Source of the DNA: Planctomycetota bacterium
GTDB lineage: Bacteria; Planctomycetota; Planctomycetia; Gemmatales; Gemmataceae
DNA: 37,371 nt
Direction of reading: 5' to 3'
Assembly: GCA_021807595.1 (NCBI GenBank)
Contig: JAKBCS010000016.1
Span: 6,518 to 43,888 of the forward strand
Position numbers and translations under genes: made by a program. Position 1 is the stretch's first letter; every line of letters starts with the position of its first letter. Below, in pieces: positions 1-8,369 of this stretch. Below the pieces are notes generated by a model, which saw only the letters and a program-made list of their open reading frames with translations, had not been told where the DNA came from and made no database searches.

Positions 1-1
1 T

Positions 2-301
2 TCGGGTCGCTATCTTCTCGATCCGGCGGAGGCAATCAACGCCGTGGTCGATGCGGAGACACGCGCCGAAGAAGCCGAATCTCAGGCACTTGAGGAGGCC
101 CAAGCACGACAACGCGCCGAAGCCCAAACACGCGCCGAAATGCAAGCACGACGGGTTGCGGAAGCGCGCGCTCAAGCGGAGTCCCAAGCGCGACAGGATG
201 CCGAAGCGCGCGCTCAAGCGGAGTCCCAAGCGCGACGAGCAATTGAGGCTCGTCTTCGCCAGCTGGAAGCAGAGCTGAATCAACTTCGTGGACAATCTTA
301 A
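2..301 (+). CDS. C-terminal part of a coiled-coil-tailed protein, probably Uma2 family
   Basis: The frame is open from the left window edge and ends at TAA 299-301, so only about 99 C-terminal residues are visible. They begin [15 protein letters not shown] and continue as an Ala/Arg/Glu/Gln-rich helix made of 14-residue (two-heptad) units such as [12 protein letters not shown], ending in [12 protein letters not shown]. Uma2-type (PD-(D/E)XK-like) nuclease-fold proteins, which are very numerous in planctomycetes, often end in a 'TGRYLLTPEE'-like line followed by such an Ala/Glu/Arg coiled coil. That is the basis for the call; the nuclease domain itself lies outside the window. A 34-nt segment is repeated exactly with a 42-nt period (161-194 and 203-236). 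The next gene starts about 25 nt downstream. Any other protein with a coiled-coil tail would also fit. Confidence 0.55.
   Translation, partial: SGRYLLDPAEAINAVVDAETRAEEAESQALEEAQARQRAEAQTRAEMQARRVAEARAQAESQARQDAEARAQAESQARRAIEARLRQLEAELNQLRGQS
161..236 (+). repeat. 42-bp period in-frame tandem repeat in coiled-coil region
   Basis: A 34-nt block at 161-194 recurs identically at 203-236, giving a 42-nt (14-codon, two-heptad) period. Diverged copies lie upstream. It encodes the [12 protein letters not shown] unit, so it is protein-coding repeat expansion rather than a regulatory repeat. Confidence 0.85.
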
Positions 302-326
302 TTACTGGAATCCGTTTTCGAATAGG

Positions 327-3300
327 ATGCCGAATCCCGTGACAAGCGAATTAGCGAAACACTACGACCCTCGCGAGGCCCAACGGCGTTGGTTGAAGTT
401 CTGGAACGAACGCGGCTTCTTTCACGCTCGACCCGATGTCAGCCGCCAGCCGTTTTGCATCGTCATCCCGCCGCCCAATGTTACCGGCGCGCTGCACCTC
501 GGCCATGCTCTCAATAATACGCTGCAAGACGTGTTGGTGCGTTGGCGACGGATGCAGGGCTACGCCACTCTCTGGATGCCCGGCACCGATCATGCCGGCA
601 TTGCCACTCAAGCCGTGGTCGAACGCCGTCTGCGCGACGAAGAGAAGAAGACGCGCCACGATCTCGGTCGTGAGGAATTGGTGAATCGCATTTGGCAATG
701 GAAGGATCAGTACGAGAAGCGAATCCTCAGCCAGCTGAGCGAATTGGGTTGTAGCTGCGATTGGCAGCGTACGCGCTTCACACTCGATCCGGTCTGCGCT
801 CGAGCCGTCCGCACCACTTTTTTCAAGATGTTCAAAGACGGCCTAATCTTCCGCGGCAAGCGATTGGTGAACTGGGATGCCCAATTGCAAACGTCGGTGG
901 CCGACGACGAGGTGGAAAACGTCAAGCAGAAAGGCAAGTTTTACTACTTTCGCTATCCGATTTTGTTGGGAGCGTCCGGCGGTCTCGACCACGTTCTCAT
1001 CGGCACGACGCGGCCGGAGACGATGCTCGGCGATACCGCCGTCGCCGTCCATCCCGAACCGGCGCGCGAATTCGACAAGCGCGAACGCGAGCTAGAGGCG
1101 AGTTTGGCCAAGGCTAACGAAAGAGAGACGCGCGACAACCAGGAACGGCTCGAACGTCTGCGCCGCCGTCGCGACGAGATGCTGCCGCATCTCGTGAAAC
1201 TCGCCGAGTTGGCCCGCGCCGGCGCGATTCTCGAATTGCCCCTTGTGGGACGAAAAATTCCGCTTATCGCCGATCGCTACGCTGATCCCGAAAAAGGGAC
1301 CGGTGCGGTCAAGATTACACCCGCTCACGACGCCAACGATTATGCCGTCTGGGAACGCCACAAGGAGATTGGCGAACCGATCAACATTTTGAATCCCGAC
1401 GGTTCCATCAACGACAAGGGGCGCGGCGAATATCGCGGTCGAACCTTCTCGTACACCGGAATCGACCGCAAGGAAGCGCGGCGAAAAGTGATCGAAGATT
1501 TGCAGGACATCGGCCTGTTCGACCGCGAAGAGGAAATCGAGAACACCATCCCGCTCAGCGACCGCAGCAAGACACCCATCGAGCCGTATCTATCGGATCA
1601 ATGGTTCGTGCGCATGGGCGATAGGGACGGTCAACCGGGTTTGGCCCAGCGCGCCATCGACGCCGTCAAGGAAGGGCTGGTGCGCTTTAGTCCGGAGCGC
1701 TATGCCAAGACCTACCTCGATTGGCTCGGCGAGAAGCGCGATTGGTGCATCAGCAGGCAGTTGTGGTGGGGGCATCGCATTCCCATTTGGTATGCGTATT
1801 GTCCGGAAACCGAATTGAACCGCATCTTCGCAGGACGCAATGACGTGGCCTGGCGGCTCGACGAAGCGAACGGCCGTTGGCTCATTTGCGCCCTCAACGA
1901 TTTACCGAACGATATTCTTGGTCCGAAATATCCTTTGGAACAAGATCCGGATGTCCTCGATACTTGGTTCAGTTCGGCGTTGTGGCCGCACTCGACGCTC
2001 GGCTGGCCGGAGCAGACGCCGGAACTGGCCTACTGGTATCCGACCGGCGTTCTGGTGACGAGCCGCGACATCATCACGCTCTGGGTGGCGCGCATGGTGA
2101 TGACCGGACTTTACAACCTCAAAGAAGTGCCGTTTCATCAGGTGTATATCCATCCGAAGATCCTCGATGCCTTCGGCGAGACGATGAGCAAGACCAAGGG
2201 CAACGGCCTCGATCCGCTCGATATCATCGAGCGCTACGGAGCCGACGCGCTCCGCTTTCAAATGGTGCATTTGGCCACGGAGACGCAGGACAGCAAGATG
2301 CCGGTGGCCAACGTGTGTCCGCACTGCGATGTCCTCGTGCCCGTGAAGATGGAACACCTCGGCGGCAAAACGCGCAAGGTCGCCTGTCCCAGCTGCAAGA
2401 AGCCGTTTCGTCCCGGCGGGCCGTGGCACGCTCCCGATCCCGATTTGCCGACGGCGAAGCAGGCATCGGAGCGCTTCGAGGTCGGTCGCAACTTCGCCAA
2501 TAAACTGTGGAACGCAGCCCGCTTTTTATTCCTCAATTTAGAGGGCTATACTCCGCAAGCGATTCGTCTCGAGGACTTACCGCTCGAAGATCGCTGGATC
2601 CTGAGCCGATTGGCGACGACGTCGGCGACGGTGACGCAACATTTGGAGAACTATCGTTTCAGCGAGGTCGCGCGGACGATCTACGATTTCACCTGGTCCG
2701 AGTTCTGCGATTGGTATGTCGAGATGAGCAAGCGCCGCCTGCAAGATCCCGCATCGCGTCCATTGGTGCAGCGCGTTTTGGTCGGGCTTCTCGATGGCAT
2801 CTTGCGGCTCGTGCAGCCGATCGTACCGTTCGTCGCCGAGTCGATCTGGCAGGCGTTCAATGAGATCGCCTTTGAGCGAGGCTTGCCAGCACCGGAGCCG
2901 GCAGCCGAAAGCGTCGTGGTCGCGGCATGGCCGATTCTGCCCGAATCGTGGCGCGACACGACGATGGAGGCGCGGATCGGTCGAATGCAAGAGCTGGTCC
3001 GCGCCGTGCGCGAAGTGCGAAATCGCTACACCGTCGAACTGAAAACGAATCTCGATGTGTTCGTGCGTTGTTCCGAGTCCATCGCCGAGGATTTTCGCGC
3101 GCTTACGCCGTTCATTTCATCTTTGGCCGGCGTTGGACAACTGGCGTGCGGTCCTGCCATCGAGAAGCCGCGCCAAGCCGCCAGCCAGGTAACGGCGGAT
3201 TTCGAGGTCTACACTTCACTGCAAGGCTTGATCGATGTCGACGCCGAAAAGGCTCGCTTGGAAAAACAATTGGCCGAGAAACTGAAACATCTGCAAGCGG

Positions 3301-3440
3301 CGCGAGCTAAACTCGGCAACGCCAACTTCGTCGAGCGCGCTCCCGCCGATGTAGTACAACAACAACGCGACCTCGTCGCCGATCTACAGATACAAATTCA
3401 AGCAGTGGAGATGAACCTGAAGGAACTGAGTCAGGAATAG
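327..3440 (+). CDS. valS: Valyl-tRNA synthetase
   Basis: Cytoplasmic class I synthetase that charges tRNA-Val. The HIGH motif is HLGH at residues 57-60 after PPPNVTGA. The KMSKS motif is MSKTKGN from residue 620. The editing domain shows GTTRPETMLGDTAVAVHPE and GTGAVKITPAHD, and the C-terminus is the usual ValRS coiled coil (EKARLEKQLAEKLKHL...). Two insertions are unusual. A highly charged helical segment of about 55 residues (about 242-298) sits inside the editing domain. A zinc-ribbon-like segment with C664-x2-C667 and C687-x2-C690 lies between the KMSKS loop and the anticodon-binding domain. I recall similar inserts in planctomycete ValRS. The ATG at 327 begins MPNPVTSELAKHYDP. A GTG at 288 would add 13 residues overlapping the previous gene. 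Neither start has a convincing ribosome-binding site. Confidence 0.97.
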   Translation: MPNPVTSELAKHYDPREAQRRWLKFWNERGFFHARPDVSRQPFCIVIPPPNVTGALHLGHALNNTLQDVLVRWRRMQGYATLWMPGTDHAGIATQAVVERRLRDEEKKTRHDLGREELVNRIWQWKDQYEKRILSQLSELGCSCDWQRTRFTLDPVCARAVRTTFFKMFKDGLIFRGKRLVNWDAQLQTSVADDEVENVKQKGKFYYFRYPILLGASGGLDHVLIGTTRPETMLGDTAVAVHPEPAREFDKRERELEASLAKANERETRDNQERLERLRRRRDEMLPHLVKLAELARAGAILELPLVGRKIPLIADRYADPEKGTGAVKITPAHDANDYAVWERHKEIGEPINILNPDGSINDKGRGEYRGRTFSYTGIDRKEARRKVIEDLQDIGLFDREEEIENTIPLSDRSKTPIEPYLSDQWFVRMGDRDGQPGLAQRAIDAVKEGLVRFSPERYAKTYLDWLGEKRDWCISRQLWWGHRIPIWYAYCPETELNRIFAGRNDVAWRLDEANGRWLICALNDLPNDILGPKYPLEQDPDVLDTWFSSALWPHSTLGWPEQTPELAYWYPTGVLVTSRDIITLWVARMVMTGLYNLKEVPFHQVYIHPKILDAFGETMSKTKGNGLDPLDIIERYGADALRFQMVHLATETQDSKMPVANVCPHCDVLVPVKMEHLGGKTRKVACPSCKKPFRPGGPWHAPDPDLPTAKQASERFEVGRNFANKLWNAARFLFLNLEGYTPQAIRLEDLPLEDRWILSRLATTSATVTQHLENYRFSEVARTIYDFTWSEFCDWYVEMSKRRLQDPASRPLVQRVLVGLLDGILRLVQPIVPFVAESIWQAFNEIAFERGLPAPEPAAESVVVAAWPILPESWRDTTMEARIGRMQELVRAVREVRNRYTVELKTNLDVFVRCSESIAEDFRALTPFISSLAGVGQLACGPAIEKPRQAASQVTADFEVYTSLQGLIDVDAEKARLEKQLAEKLKHLQAARAKLGNANFVERAPADVVQQQRDLVADLQIQIQAVEMNLKELSQE

Positions 3441-4254
3441 GGTAACTCCGAAAGGCAATCCGTTCTCGCTGTGCCGATTCGCCTCTGACAAACCGAGCCT
3501 GGGATAATAGGACTACTGCCACAACATTCCGAACAGTGAAGGGCTACAGCAGTTTCTTTACCAGAGCTAACTTGCTTTCTACAAGATACTTTCGGAGACG
3601 AGAATCCTCTGAAAAGAATGAGCCATGAACCGTGTGGTTTGCCGCTCGCCGCGACGATATCTTGGCCGACGCCGAGGTCGATCCTGCCATCGACATGGTT
3701 TTTGACGGTGTAAGCCGGTCGGGGAGAAAATGGGACTCCGGCGTTGACGGTGGCGACGTTGCAGAAATGAATTGCGGGTGTGTTGAAGCCTCTTTTGGGT
3801 ACGAGTCGTTGTGCGTACCAGCGTCGCCCGTCGAGGTGTAGTTTGCGACGTATTGAGGAAGCACGGCTGTACCGCTGGAAAGCCCTGAACCGCTTGCCGC
3901 CGTTGAGAATCGGCCAAAGAAAAGATGGTCCACGGTAGAATTAGGAAGGAGCTTAACTCCGGCCACGATGCGCCGGGACGTATCGTCCTTGTCGTCGCCA
4001 TTTCGCCCGATGGCAAGACTGTGCAATCCCGCGACTCCGGCGGCACCATCTACGTCCACAAATCGAGCGAGTAACACCGGTTGCAGTGAAACGGTGCATA
4101 GGAGCTTCTGCGAGGCCGCAATCTCCTCGCTTCTACCCGCACTGACCTCACCTCGCCGACTTGTAGAGTAAATTTGAGTCGGACATCCGAGCATAAAAGC
4201 ATATCGTAAAGTGGATCGAGGAACTCGACTCACTTTAAGAATCAGGAATCGTTT
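3441..4254. other. Intergenic region without a confident gene
   Basis: About 810 nt between valS and tdh with lower GC than its neighbours. The plus strand carries only short open stretches. One of them (about 3907-4074) reads VAISPDGKTV...GGTIYV near its end, which recalls a WD40/propeller strand but is too short to call. The minus strand has a long open frame, listed separately as a possible decayed gene. No terminator or strong promoter was seen. Confidence 0.5.
3544..4194 (-). pseudogene. Possible decayed minus-strand gene, unknown product
   Basis: A minus-strand frame stays open from ATG 4194 to the stop at 3544 (216 residues), which is long for a spacer. Its first part (roughly 4075-3890) uses codons typical of the real genes here (gac, gcc, ggc, atc, ctc) and reads FVDVDGAAGVAGLHSLAIG. 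From about 3840 downward, a different minus frame has the more coding-like codon use and reads FNTPAIHFCNVATVNAG and VDGRIDLGVGQDIVAASGK. That pattern suggests one gene with a frameshift near 3840-3880. I do not recognise the family; an FG-GAP or beta-propeller type surface protein is only a guess. There is no good ribosome-binding site. It could equally be chance openness. Confidence 0.25.
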
Positions 4255-5286
4255 ATGAAGGCTCTCGTGAAACGCAAGGCGGAGGCGGGATTGTGGCTCG
4301 AAGATGTGCCGCGTCCGGAAATCGGCGTCAACGATGTTCTCATTCGCGTGTACCGCACGGGCATTTGCGGCACCGACGTTCACATTTGGAAGTGGGACGA
4401 TTGGGCGCGGAAAACGATCCCCGTGCCCATGGTCGTCGGCCATGAGTTTGTCGGCGAAGTTGTCGAGGCCGGCTCCAATGTGGCCGATTTTCACCCCGGC
4501 GAGATCGTCAGCGGGGAGGGCCATGTCGTCTGTGGCCGCTGTCGCAATTGTCTGGCGGGCCGCCGTCATTTATGCAAGGACACGCGCGGTGTCGGCGTCA
4601 ATCGTCCCGGCGCGTTCGCCGAGTATATCTCGTTGCCGATGACCAATGTTTGGCATCACGATCCGACCATCGATCTCGATGTGGCAGCCATTTTCGATCC
4701 GTTCGGCAATGCGGTTCATACCGCGCTGTCGTTTCCGGTTCTCGGCGAAGACGTGCTGGTCACCGGCGCTGGCCCCATCGGCATCATGGCCGCGGCGGTG
4801 GCGCGTCACGCCGGCGCGCGCTATGTCGTCATCACCGACGTCAATCCGTATCGCCTGGATCTGGCGCGCAAGATGGGCGTCACCTTGGCTTTGAACATTC
4901 GAGAATCCAGTCTCGCTGAGGCGCAGAAACAACTGGGCATGAAAGAAGGCTTCGATGTCGGACTTGAAATGTCCGGAAACCCCTCCGGCTTCCGCGACAT
5001 GCTGACCAACCTGTGCCACGGTGCCAAGGTGGCCATGCTCGGCATCCCCGAAAAAGAAATGGCCATCGATTGGAACCTCGTCGTTTTTAATATGCTGACC
5101 ATTAAGGGCATCTATGGCCGCGAGATGTATGAGACTTGGTATAAGATGACCGTCATGCTGCAAAGCGGCCTCGATATTCGACCGATTATAACCCATCGTT
5201 TTCCTTATAGCGAGTTTCAAAAGGGATTCGATGTTATGATGTCCGGCCAATCCGGCAAAGTTATCCTCGATTGGACGAGCGACTGA
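4255..5286 (+). CDS. tdh: L-threonine 3-dehydrogenase (zinc MDR family)
   Basis: NAD-dependent oxidation of L-threonine to 2-amino-3-ketobutyrate, the first step of threonine breakdown to glycine and acetyl-CoA; cytosolic. At 343 residues it matches E. coli Tdh (341) in length and motif positions. The catalytic zinc and active-site residues are C38, T40, H43, H63 and E64 (GHE). The structural zinc loop is C93, C96, C99 and C107. The Rossmann motif is [11 protein letters not shown], and the C-terminal part [14 protein letters not shown] is very Tdh-like. An AGGAA sits about 8 nt before the ATG. No 2-amino-3-ketobutyrate CoA-ligase gene (kbl), the usual partner, is adjacent. The next gene follows after 53 nt. 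Confidence 0.95.
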   Translation: MKALVKRKAEAGLWLEDVPRPEIGVNDVLIRVYRTGICGTDVHIWKWDDWARKTIPVPMVVGHEFVGEVVEAGSNVADFHPGEIVSGEGHVVCGRCRNCLAGRRHLCKDTRGVGVNRPGAFAEYISLPMTNVWHHDPTIDLDVAAIFDPFGNAVHTALSFPVLGEDVLVTGAGPIGIMAAAVARHAGARYVVITDVNPYRLDLARKMGVTLALNIRESSLAEAQKQLGMKEGFDVGLEMSGNPSGFRDMLTNLCHGAKVAMLGIPEKEMAIDWNLVVFNMLTIKGIYGREMYETWYKMTVMLQSGLDIRPIITHRFPYSEFQKGFDVMMSGQSGKVILDWTSD

Positions 5287-5339
5287 GGGAGAGGTTCAAT
5301 CTTTTGTCTCGAAGGCTCTCGCGGAGAGGAAATGTCAAC

Positions 5340-6854
5340 ATGATATACTGTCCGTTCTTTTCGATCCGCATGCTTCCGGCCATCGTCGTCCTGTTGACAC
5401 TCAGCTCGAACTGCCGCGCCGATTCCCTCGACGCCGACGCCGTCAACAAGGTTGTGGCCGATGCGCTTCAGGCGTGGCATGTTCCCGGCGTCGCCGTCGC
5501 CATCGTTCGCGGAGACGAGGTTATTTATCTGCGCGGTCACGGCGTTCGCTCCGTAGAGGACCGCGCCAGAGTGACTCCGGATACGCTGTTCCCCATCGCC
5601 TCGTGTACCAAGTCGTTCACGACGACGGCGCTCGCGTTGCTCGTCGATGAAGGTAAACTGCGCTGGGACGATCCGCCGCGCAAGTTTGTCCCCTATTTCC
5701 ATCTGTCCGATCCACTCGTCGACGGCGATGTAACGCTTCGCGACCTGGTGACGCATCGCACCGGCCTGCGCGACCACTACATGCTCTGGCATCGGTCCCC
5801 TTGGACACAGGAAGAGATCATTCGCCGCGTTGGCCTTTTGCCGTTGGACAAGCCTTTCCGCACCACATTTCAGTACCAGAGCACCATGTTTACCGTGGCC
5901 GGCTTCGCCGCCGCCAAGGCATCCGGCACGACGTGGGAAGAACTGGTGCGAAAGCGGTTGCTCGATCCGCTCGACATGAAGGCAACGCAATTCACGACCA
6001 AAGCCATCGAGAAAGTCGCCGACAAGGCAAGTCCGCATCGCCTCGACGGCGACAATAAACCTTATGTTATCGCTGCTTATCCGACGGACGTGCCCGAACC
6101 GGCCGGCTCGATTCAGTCCAATGCCGGCGACTTGAGCAAATGGCTGCTCTTTCACCTCAATAACAAGAAGGTGAACGGCAAACCGCTCGTCTCGCCTCGC
6201 CATTTAGAGGAGACGCATACACCTCAGATCGTGCTGCGGATGGACGCGACAGACCGCGCCATGTTTCCGGAAACGCATCGCATGAGTTACGGGATGGGCT
6301 GGGTGATTCAAGACCACTTCGGGAACCGCCTGCTGCAACACGCCGGAGCGATCGACGGCTTTCGCTGTCATTTCACGATGGTTCCTAAATCTCGATTGGG
6401 GATCGTTCTTTTGTGTAATTTGCATCACTCGCGCATGAACATCGCGCTGAGCAATAGCCTTCTGGAAACGCTGTTGAAGTTGCCGCATCGAGATTGGAAC
6501 CGAACGGTGGCCGAGGCGGCGCGGAGAGATCGAGCCGAGGCGGATCGGGAAGAGCGCGAAGACCGGAAGCGTCGCCTCCTTTCCACGCGACCCACGCGCG
6601 AACTGGCCGGCTATGCCGGCGTCTACGAACATCCGGCCTACGGCACTGTTCGTGTGTCGTTGGAATCCGGACGATTAGTCTGGCAGTGGCATCGTTACAG
6701 CGCCGCGCTGGTCCACAGCTACTACGACACTTTTGCGCTGCCCATCGAGATCATGGACGAACCGCGCGTGGTATTCGCACTGGATGCCAAAGGAGTCGTG
6801 GCACGCATGAAAGTATTGGGAGCGATGGGAGTGGAGTTTGAGCGGCATCGTTGA
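5340..6854 (+). CDS. Secreted serine hydrolase, class C beta-lactamase/penicillin-binding-protein fold, DUF3471-like tail
   Basis: The protein has a signal peptide (hydrophobic MLPAIVVLLTL, likely cut after NCRA) and then a beta-lactamase-fold domain. The nucleophile motif is S88-C-T-K91 in LFPIASCTKSFTTTALALLVDEG. A Tyr in YQSTMF sits where the YxN motif is expected. The third motif is HAG in LLQHAGAIDGF, replacing KTG as is common in esterase/peptidase members. The last 80 or so residues (ELAGYAGVYEHPAYG...) match the DUF3471 accessory domain seen in such planctomycete hydrolases. The ATG at 5340 is chosen because GGAGAGGAA precedes it by about 9 nt; an in-frame TTG at 5271 would overlap tdh. 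Substrate unknown: D-amino peptide, ester or beta-lactam are all possible. Probably periplasmic. Confidence 0.88.
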   Translation: MIYCPFFSIRMLPAIVVLLTLSSNCRADSLDADAVNKVVADALQAWHVPGVAVAIVRGDEVIYLRGHGVRSVEDRARVTPDTLFPIASCTKSFTTTALALLVDEGKLRWDDPPRKFVPYFHLSDPLVDGDVTLRDLVTHRTGLRDHYMLWHRSPWTQEEIIRRVGLLPLDKPFRTTFQYQSTMFTVAGFAAAKASGTTWEELVRKRLLDPLDMKATQFTTKAIEKVADKASPHRLDGDNKPYVIAAYPTDVPEPAGSIQSNAGDLSKWLLFHLNNKKVNGKPLVSPRHLEETHTPQIVLRMDATDRAMFPETHRMSYGMGWVIQDHFGNRLLQHAGAIDGFRCHFTMVPKSRLGIVLLCNLHHSRMNIALSNSLLETLLKLPHRDWNRTVAEAARRDRAEADREEREDRKRRLLSTRPTRELAGYAGVYEHPAYGTVRVSLESGRLVWQWHRYSAALVHSYYDTFALPIEIMDEPRVVFALDAKGVVARMKVLGAMGVEFERHR

Positions 6855-6925
6855 GTGGAATGGATGCCGTTCTAGCCCGCGCCACAATCGAGGAAACGAC
6901 ACTACGCTAAATGGGAGACATCCGC

Positions 6926-7456
6926 ATGGCTCGAATCCAACCCCTGGAAATCGAACGAGTCGAACCTGCCGCGCGCGTGCAGTTGGACGCGCAGCTTGCC
7001 TCCGGCGGGCGCGTCACCAATATGAAACGCACGCTCGCCCATTCGCCGACGGCGTTGCACGCTCTCATGCAGTGGTATCCGCTCCGCGATGAAGTGTTGC
7101 CGATCCTCGGTCAGCGCTTGACGGTATTGTTCGCATTTGCCGTGTCCACCCAGACCGATTGTCTGATTTGCTCGACGTTCTTTCGCCGCATTCTCCTCGA
7201 CGCCGGAGAGAAACCGGACGAGTTGACTTTGGACGAACGCGAGGAAACGGTTGTCGAGTATGGTCGGCAATTGGCGCGAGATGCAAACGGAGTCTCCGAC
7301 GAACTGTATCGGCGACTGGCGAGCTTTTTTCAACCTGCGCAGATTGTGACGCTGACGGCGTTTGGCGGCTTGATGATCGCCACGAATCTGTTCAACAACG
7401 CGCTGAAGGTAGACCTCGACGACTATTTGCAACCGTATCGCAACCCTCCCTGTTAG
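6926..7456 (+). CDS. Carboxymuconolactone decarboxylase/AhpD-like family protein
   Basis: A 176-residue, mainly helical protein. The helix FAVSTQTDCLICSTFFRR holds a C79-x2-C82 pair, the redox/active-site signature of the AhpD/CMD fold. EELVVEYGRQLAR-like and ALASFF-like helices before and after it fit the family, where the Cys pair relays electrons for peroxidases or serves an unrelated lyase. The ATG at 6926 has GGGAG 8 nt upstream; an in-frame ATG at 6911 has a poorer site. A 14-bp perfect hairpin begins at its stop codon, and the SDR gene follows 78 nt later, so the two may be co-transcribed. The true substrate cannot be read from the sequence. Confidence 0.75.
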   Translation: MARIQPLEIERVEPAARVQLDAQLASGGRVTNMKRTLAHSPTALHALMQWYPLRDEVLPILGQRLTVLFAFAVSTQTDCLICSTFFRRILLDAGEKPDELTLDEREETVVEYGRQLARDANGVSDELYRRLASFFQPAQIVTLTAFGGLMIATNLFNNALKVDLDDYLQPYRNPPC

Positions 7457-7511
7457 CCGCGACGCGCAGTGGAGCGCGGGAGCGGTCGCGCGCTCTGCTG
7501 CGCGTCGCGGC
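7456..7511. repeat. Strong palindromic hairpin between the CMD-like and SDR genes
   Basis: The arms 7456-7469 and 7498-7511 are perfectly complementary over 14 bp. An inner 6-bp stem (7473-7478 with 7489-7494) gives a two-tier hairpin. No T-tract follows. The inner sequence CGGGAGCGGTCGCGCGCTC resembles the hairpin at 12274-12307, so it looks like a member of a dispersed palindromic repeat family. It could attenuate or punctuate the transcript. Confidence 0.8.
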
Positions 7512-7534
7512 CAACCCAGAATTGCAGGCAAATC

Positions 7535-8341
7535 ATGGCGAACGAATTGGCGGGGCGCGTCGCTCTCATCACCGGAGCCGCCCACGGTCAAGGCCGCGCT
7601 TCGGGCCTGGCGTTGGCGCGAGAAGGTGCGCACATCGCGGCCCTGGACGTGGCGAAAACGCTGGCCTATCCCGGATACGCGCTCGGTTCCCCCCAGGCGC
7701 TGGAGACGTTGGCCGAGGAGTGCCGGCTGTTGGGCGTCGATTGCCTCACCTTTGCCGCCGACGTGCGCGACGACCAGGCCGTGTCCGCGGCGGTTCGAGA
7801 AACGATGGCGCGTTTCGGACGCATCGACATTCTCTTTAACAACGCCGGCATCTGTGCCTATGGTCTGGCGCACGAAATGACGGAAGACGCCTGGGACGCC
7901 ATGCTCGACATCAATCTCAAGGGAGCGTGGATGGTGACGCGTCGCGTGGTGCCGCATATGATGGCGCGAAACGCTGGAGTGATTCTCAACAATTCGTCGA
8001 TCGCCGGGCTGCGCGGCATGGCGCGCTTGAGCCATTATGCCGCCTCGAAGTGGGGGCTGGTCGGATTGACGAAGTCGTGGGCTTTGGAGTTCGCTCCATA
8101 TAACATTCGCGTAGTCTCGCTGCATCCGACGGGAGTGAATACTCCGATGAACGATGGGCTGGCCGCCCTGGAGGGAGCGACGCCTCAGGAGATCGCCGAG
8201 CGTTCGGCGGGGAATCTGTTGCCGGTGCCGTGGATCGAACCGGAGGACGTGGCTGCGGCCGTCGTGTTCCTTGCCTCCGACAAGGCGCGCTTCATCACCG
8301 GCTCGCAGTTTGTCCTCGACGCGGGACTAATGACGCGCTGA
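7535..8341 (+). CDS. SDR family NAD(P)-dependent oxidoreductase
   Basis: Classical short-chain dehydrogenase of 268 residues, cytosolic. Cofactor motif T13-G-A-A-H-G-Q-G20, NNAG at 102-105, N127, and the catalytic S155, Y168 (YAASK) and K172 are all present. The end ITGSQFVLDAGLMTR is the standard SDR C-terminus. The GQGRA variant of the glycine motif and a 12-15 residue insert after the second strand (TLAYPGYALGSPQALETL) recall the mycofactocin-coupled SDR subfamily, but no mycofactocin genes are in the window. The ATG at 7535 gives MANELAGRVALITG, the normal distance to the glycine motif; the longer frame from 7469 lies inside the hairpin. Substrate unknown. Confidence 0.92.
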   Translation: MANELAGRVALITGAAHGQGRASGLALAREGAHIAALDVAKTLAYPGYALGSPQALETLAEECRLLGVDCLTFAADVRDDQAVSAAVRETMARFGRIDILFNNAGICAYGLAHEMTEDAWDAMLDINLKGAWMVTRRVVPHMMARNAGVILNNSSIAGLRGMARLSHYAASKWGLVGLTKSWALEFAPYNIRVVSLHPTGVNTPMNDGLAALEGATPQEIAERSAGNLLPVPWIEPEDVAAAVVFLASDKARFITGSQFVLDAGLMTR

Positions 8342-8369
8342 CTGGCATTCGCGTTTTGGAGAAAGTAAT

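Noticed and set aside
1877-2503. 208-codon frame inside valS
   Set aside because: Out-of-frame shadow of valS with Arg/Gly-rich translation.
3907-4074. Plus-strand frame ending VAISPDGKTVQSRDSGGTIYV...KSSE, WD40-like
   Set aside because: Only about 55 codons, no start signal, a single strand-like motif, and it lies opposite the more coding-like minus-strand frames.
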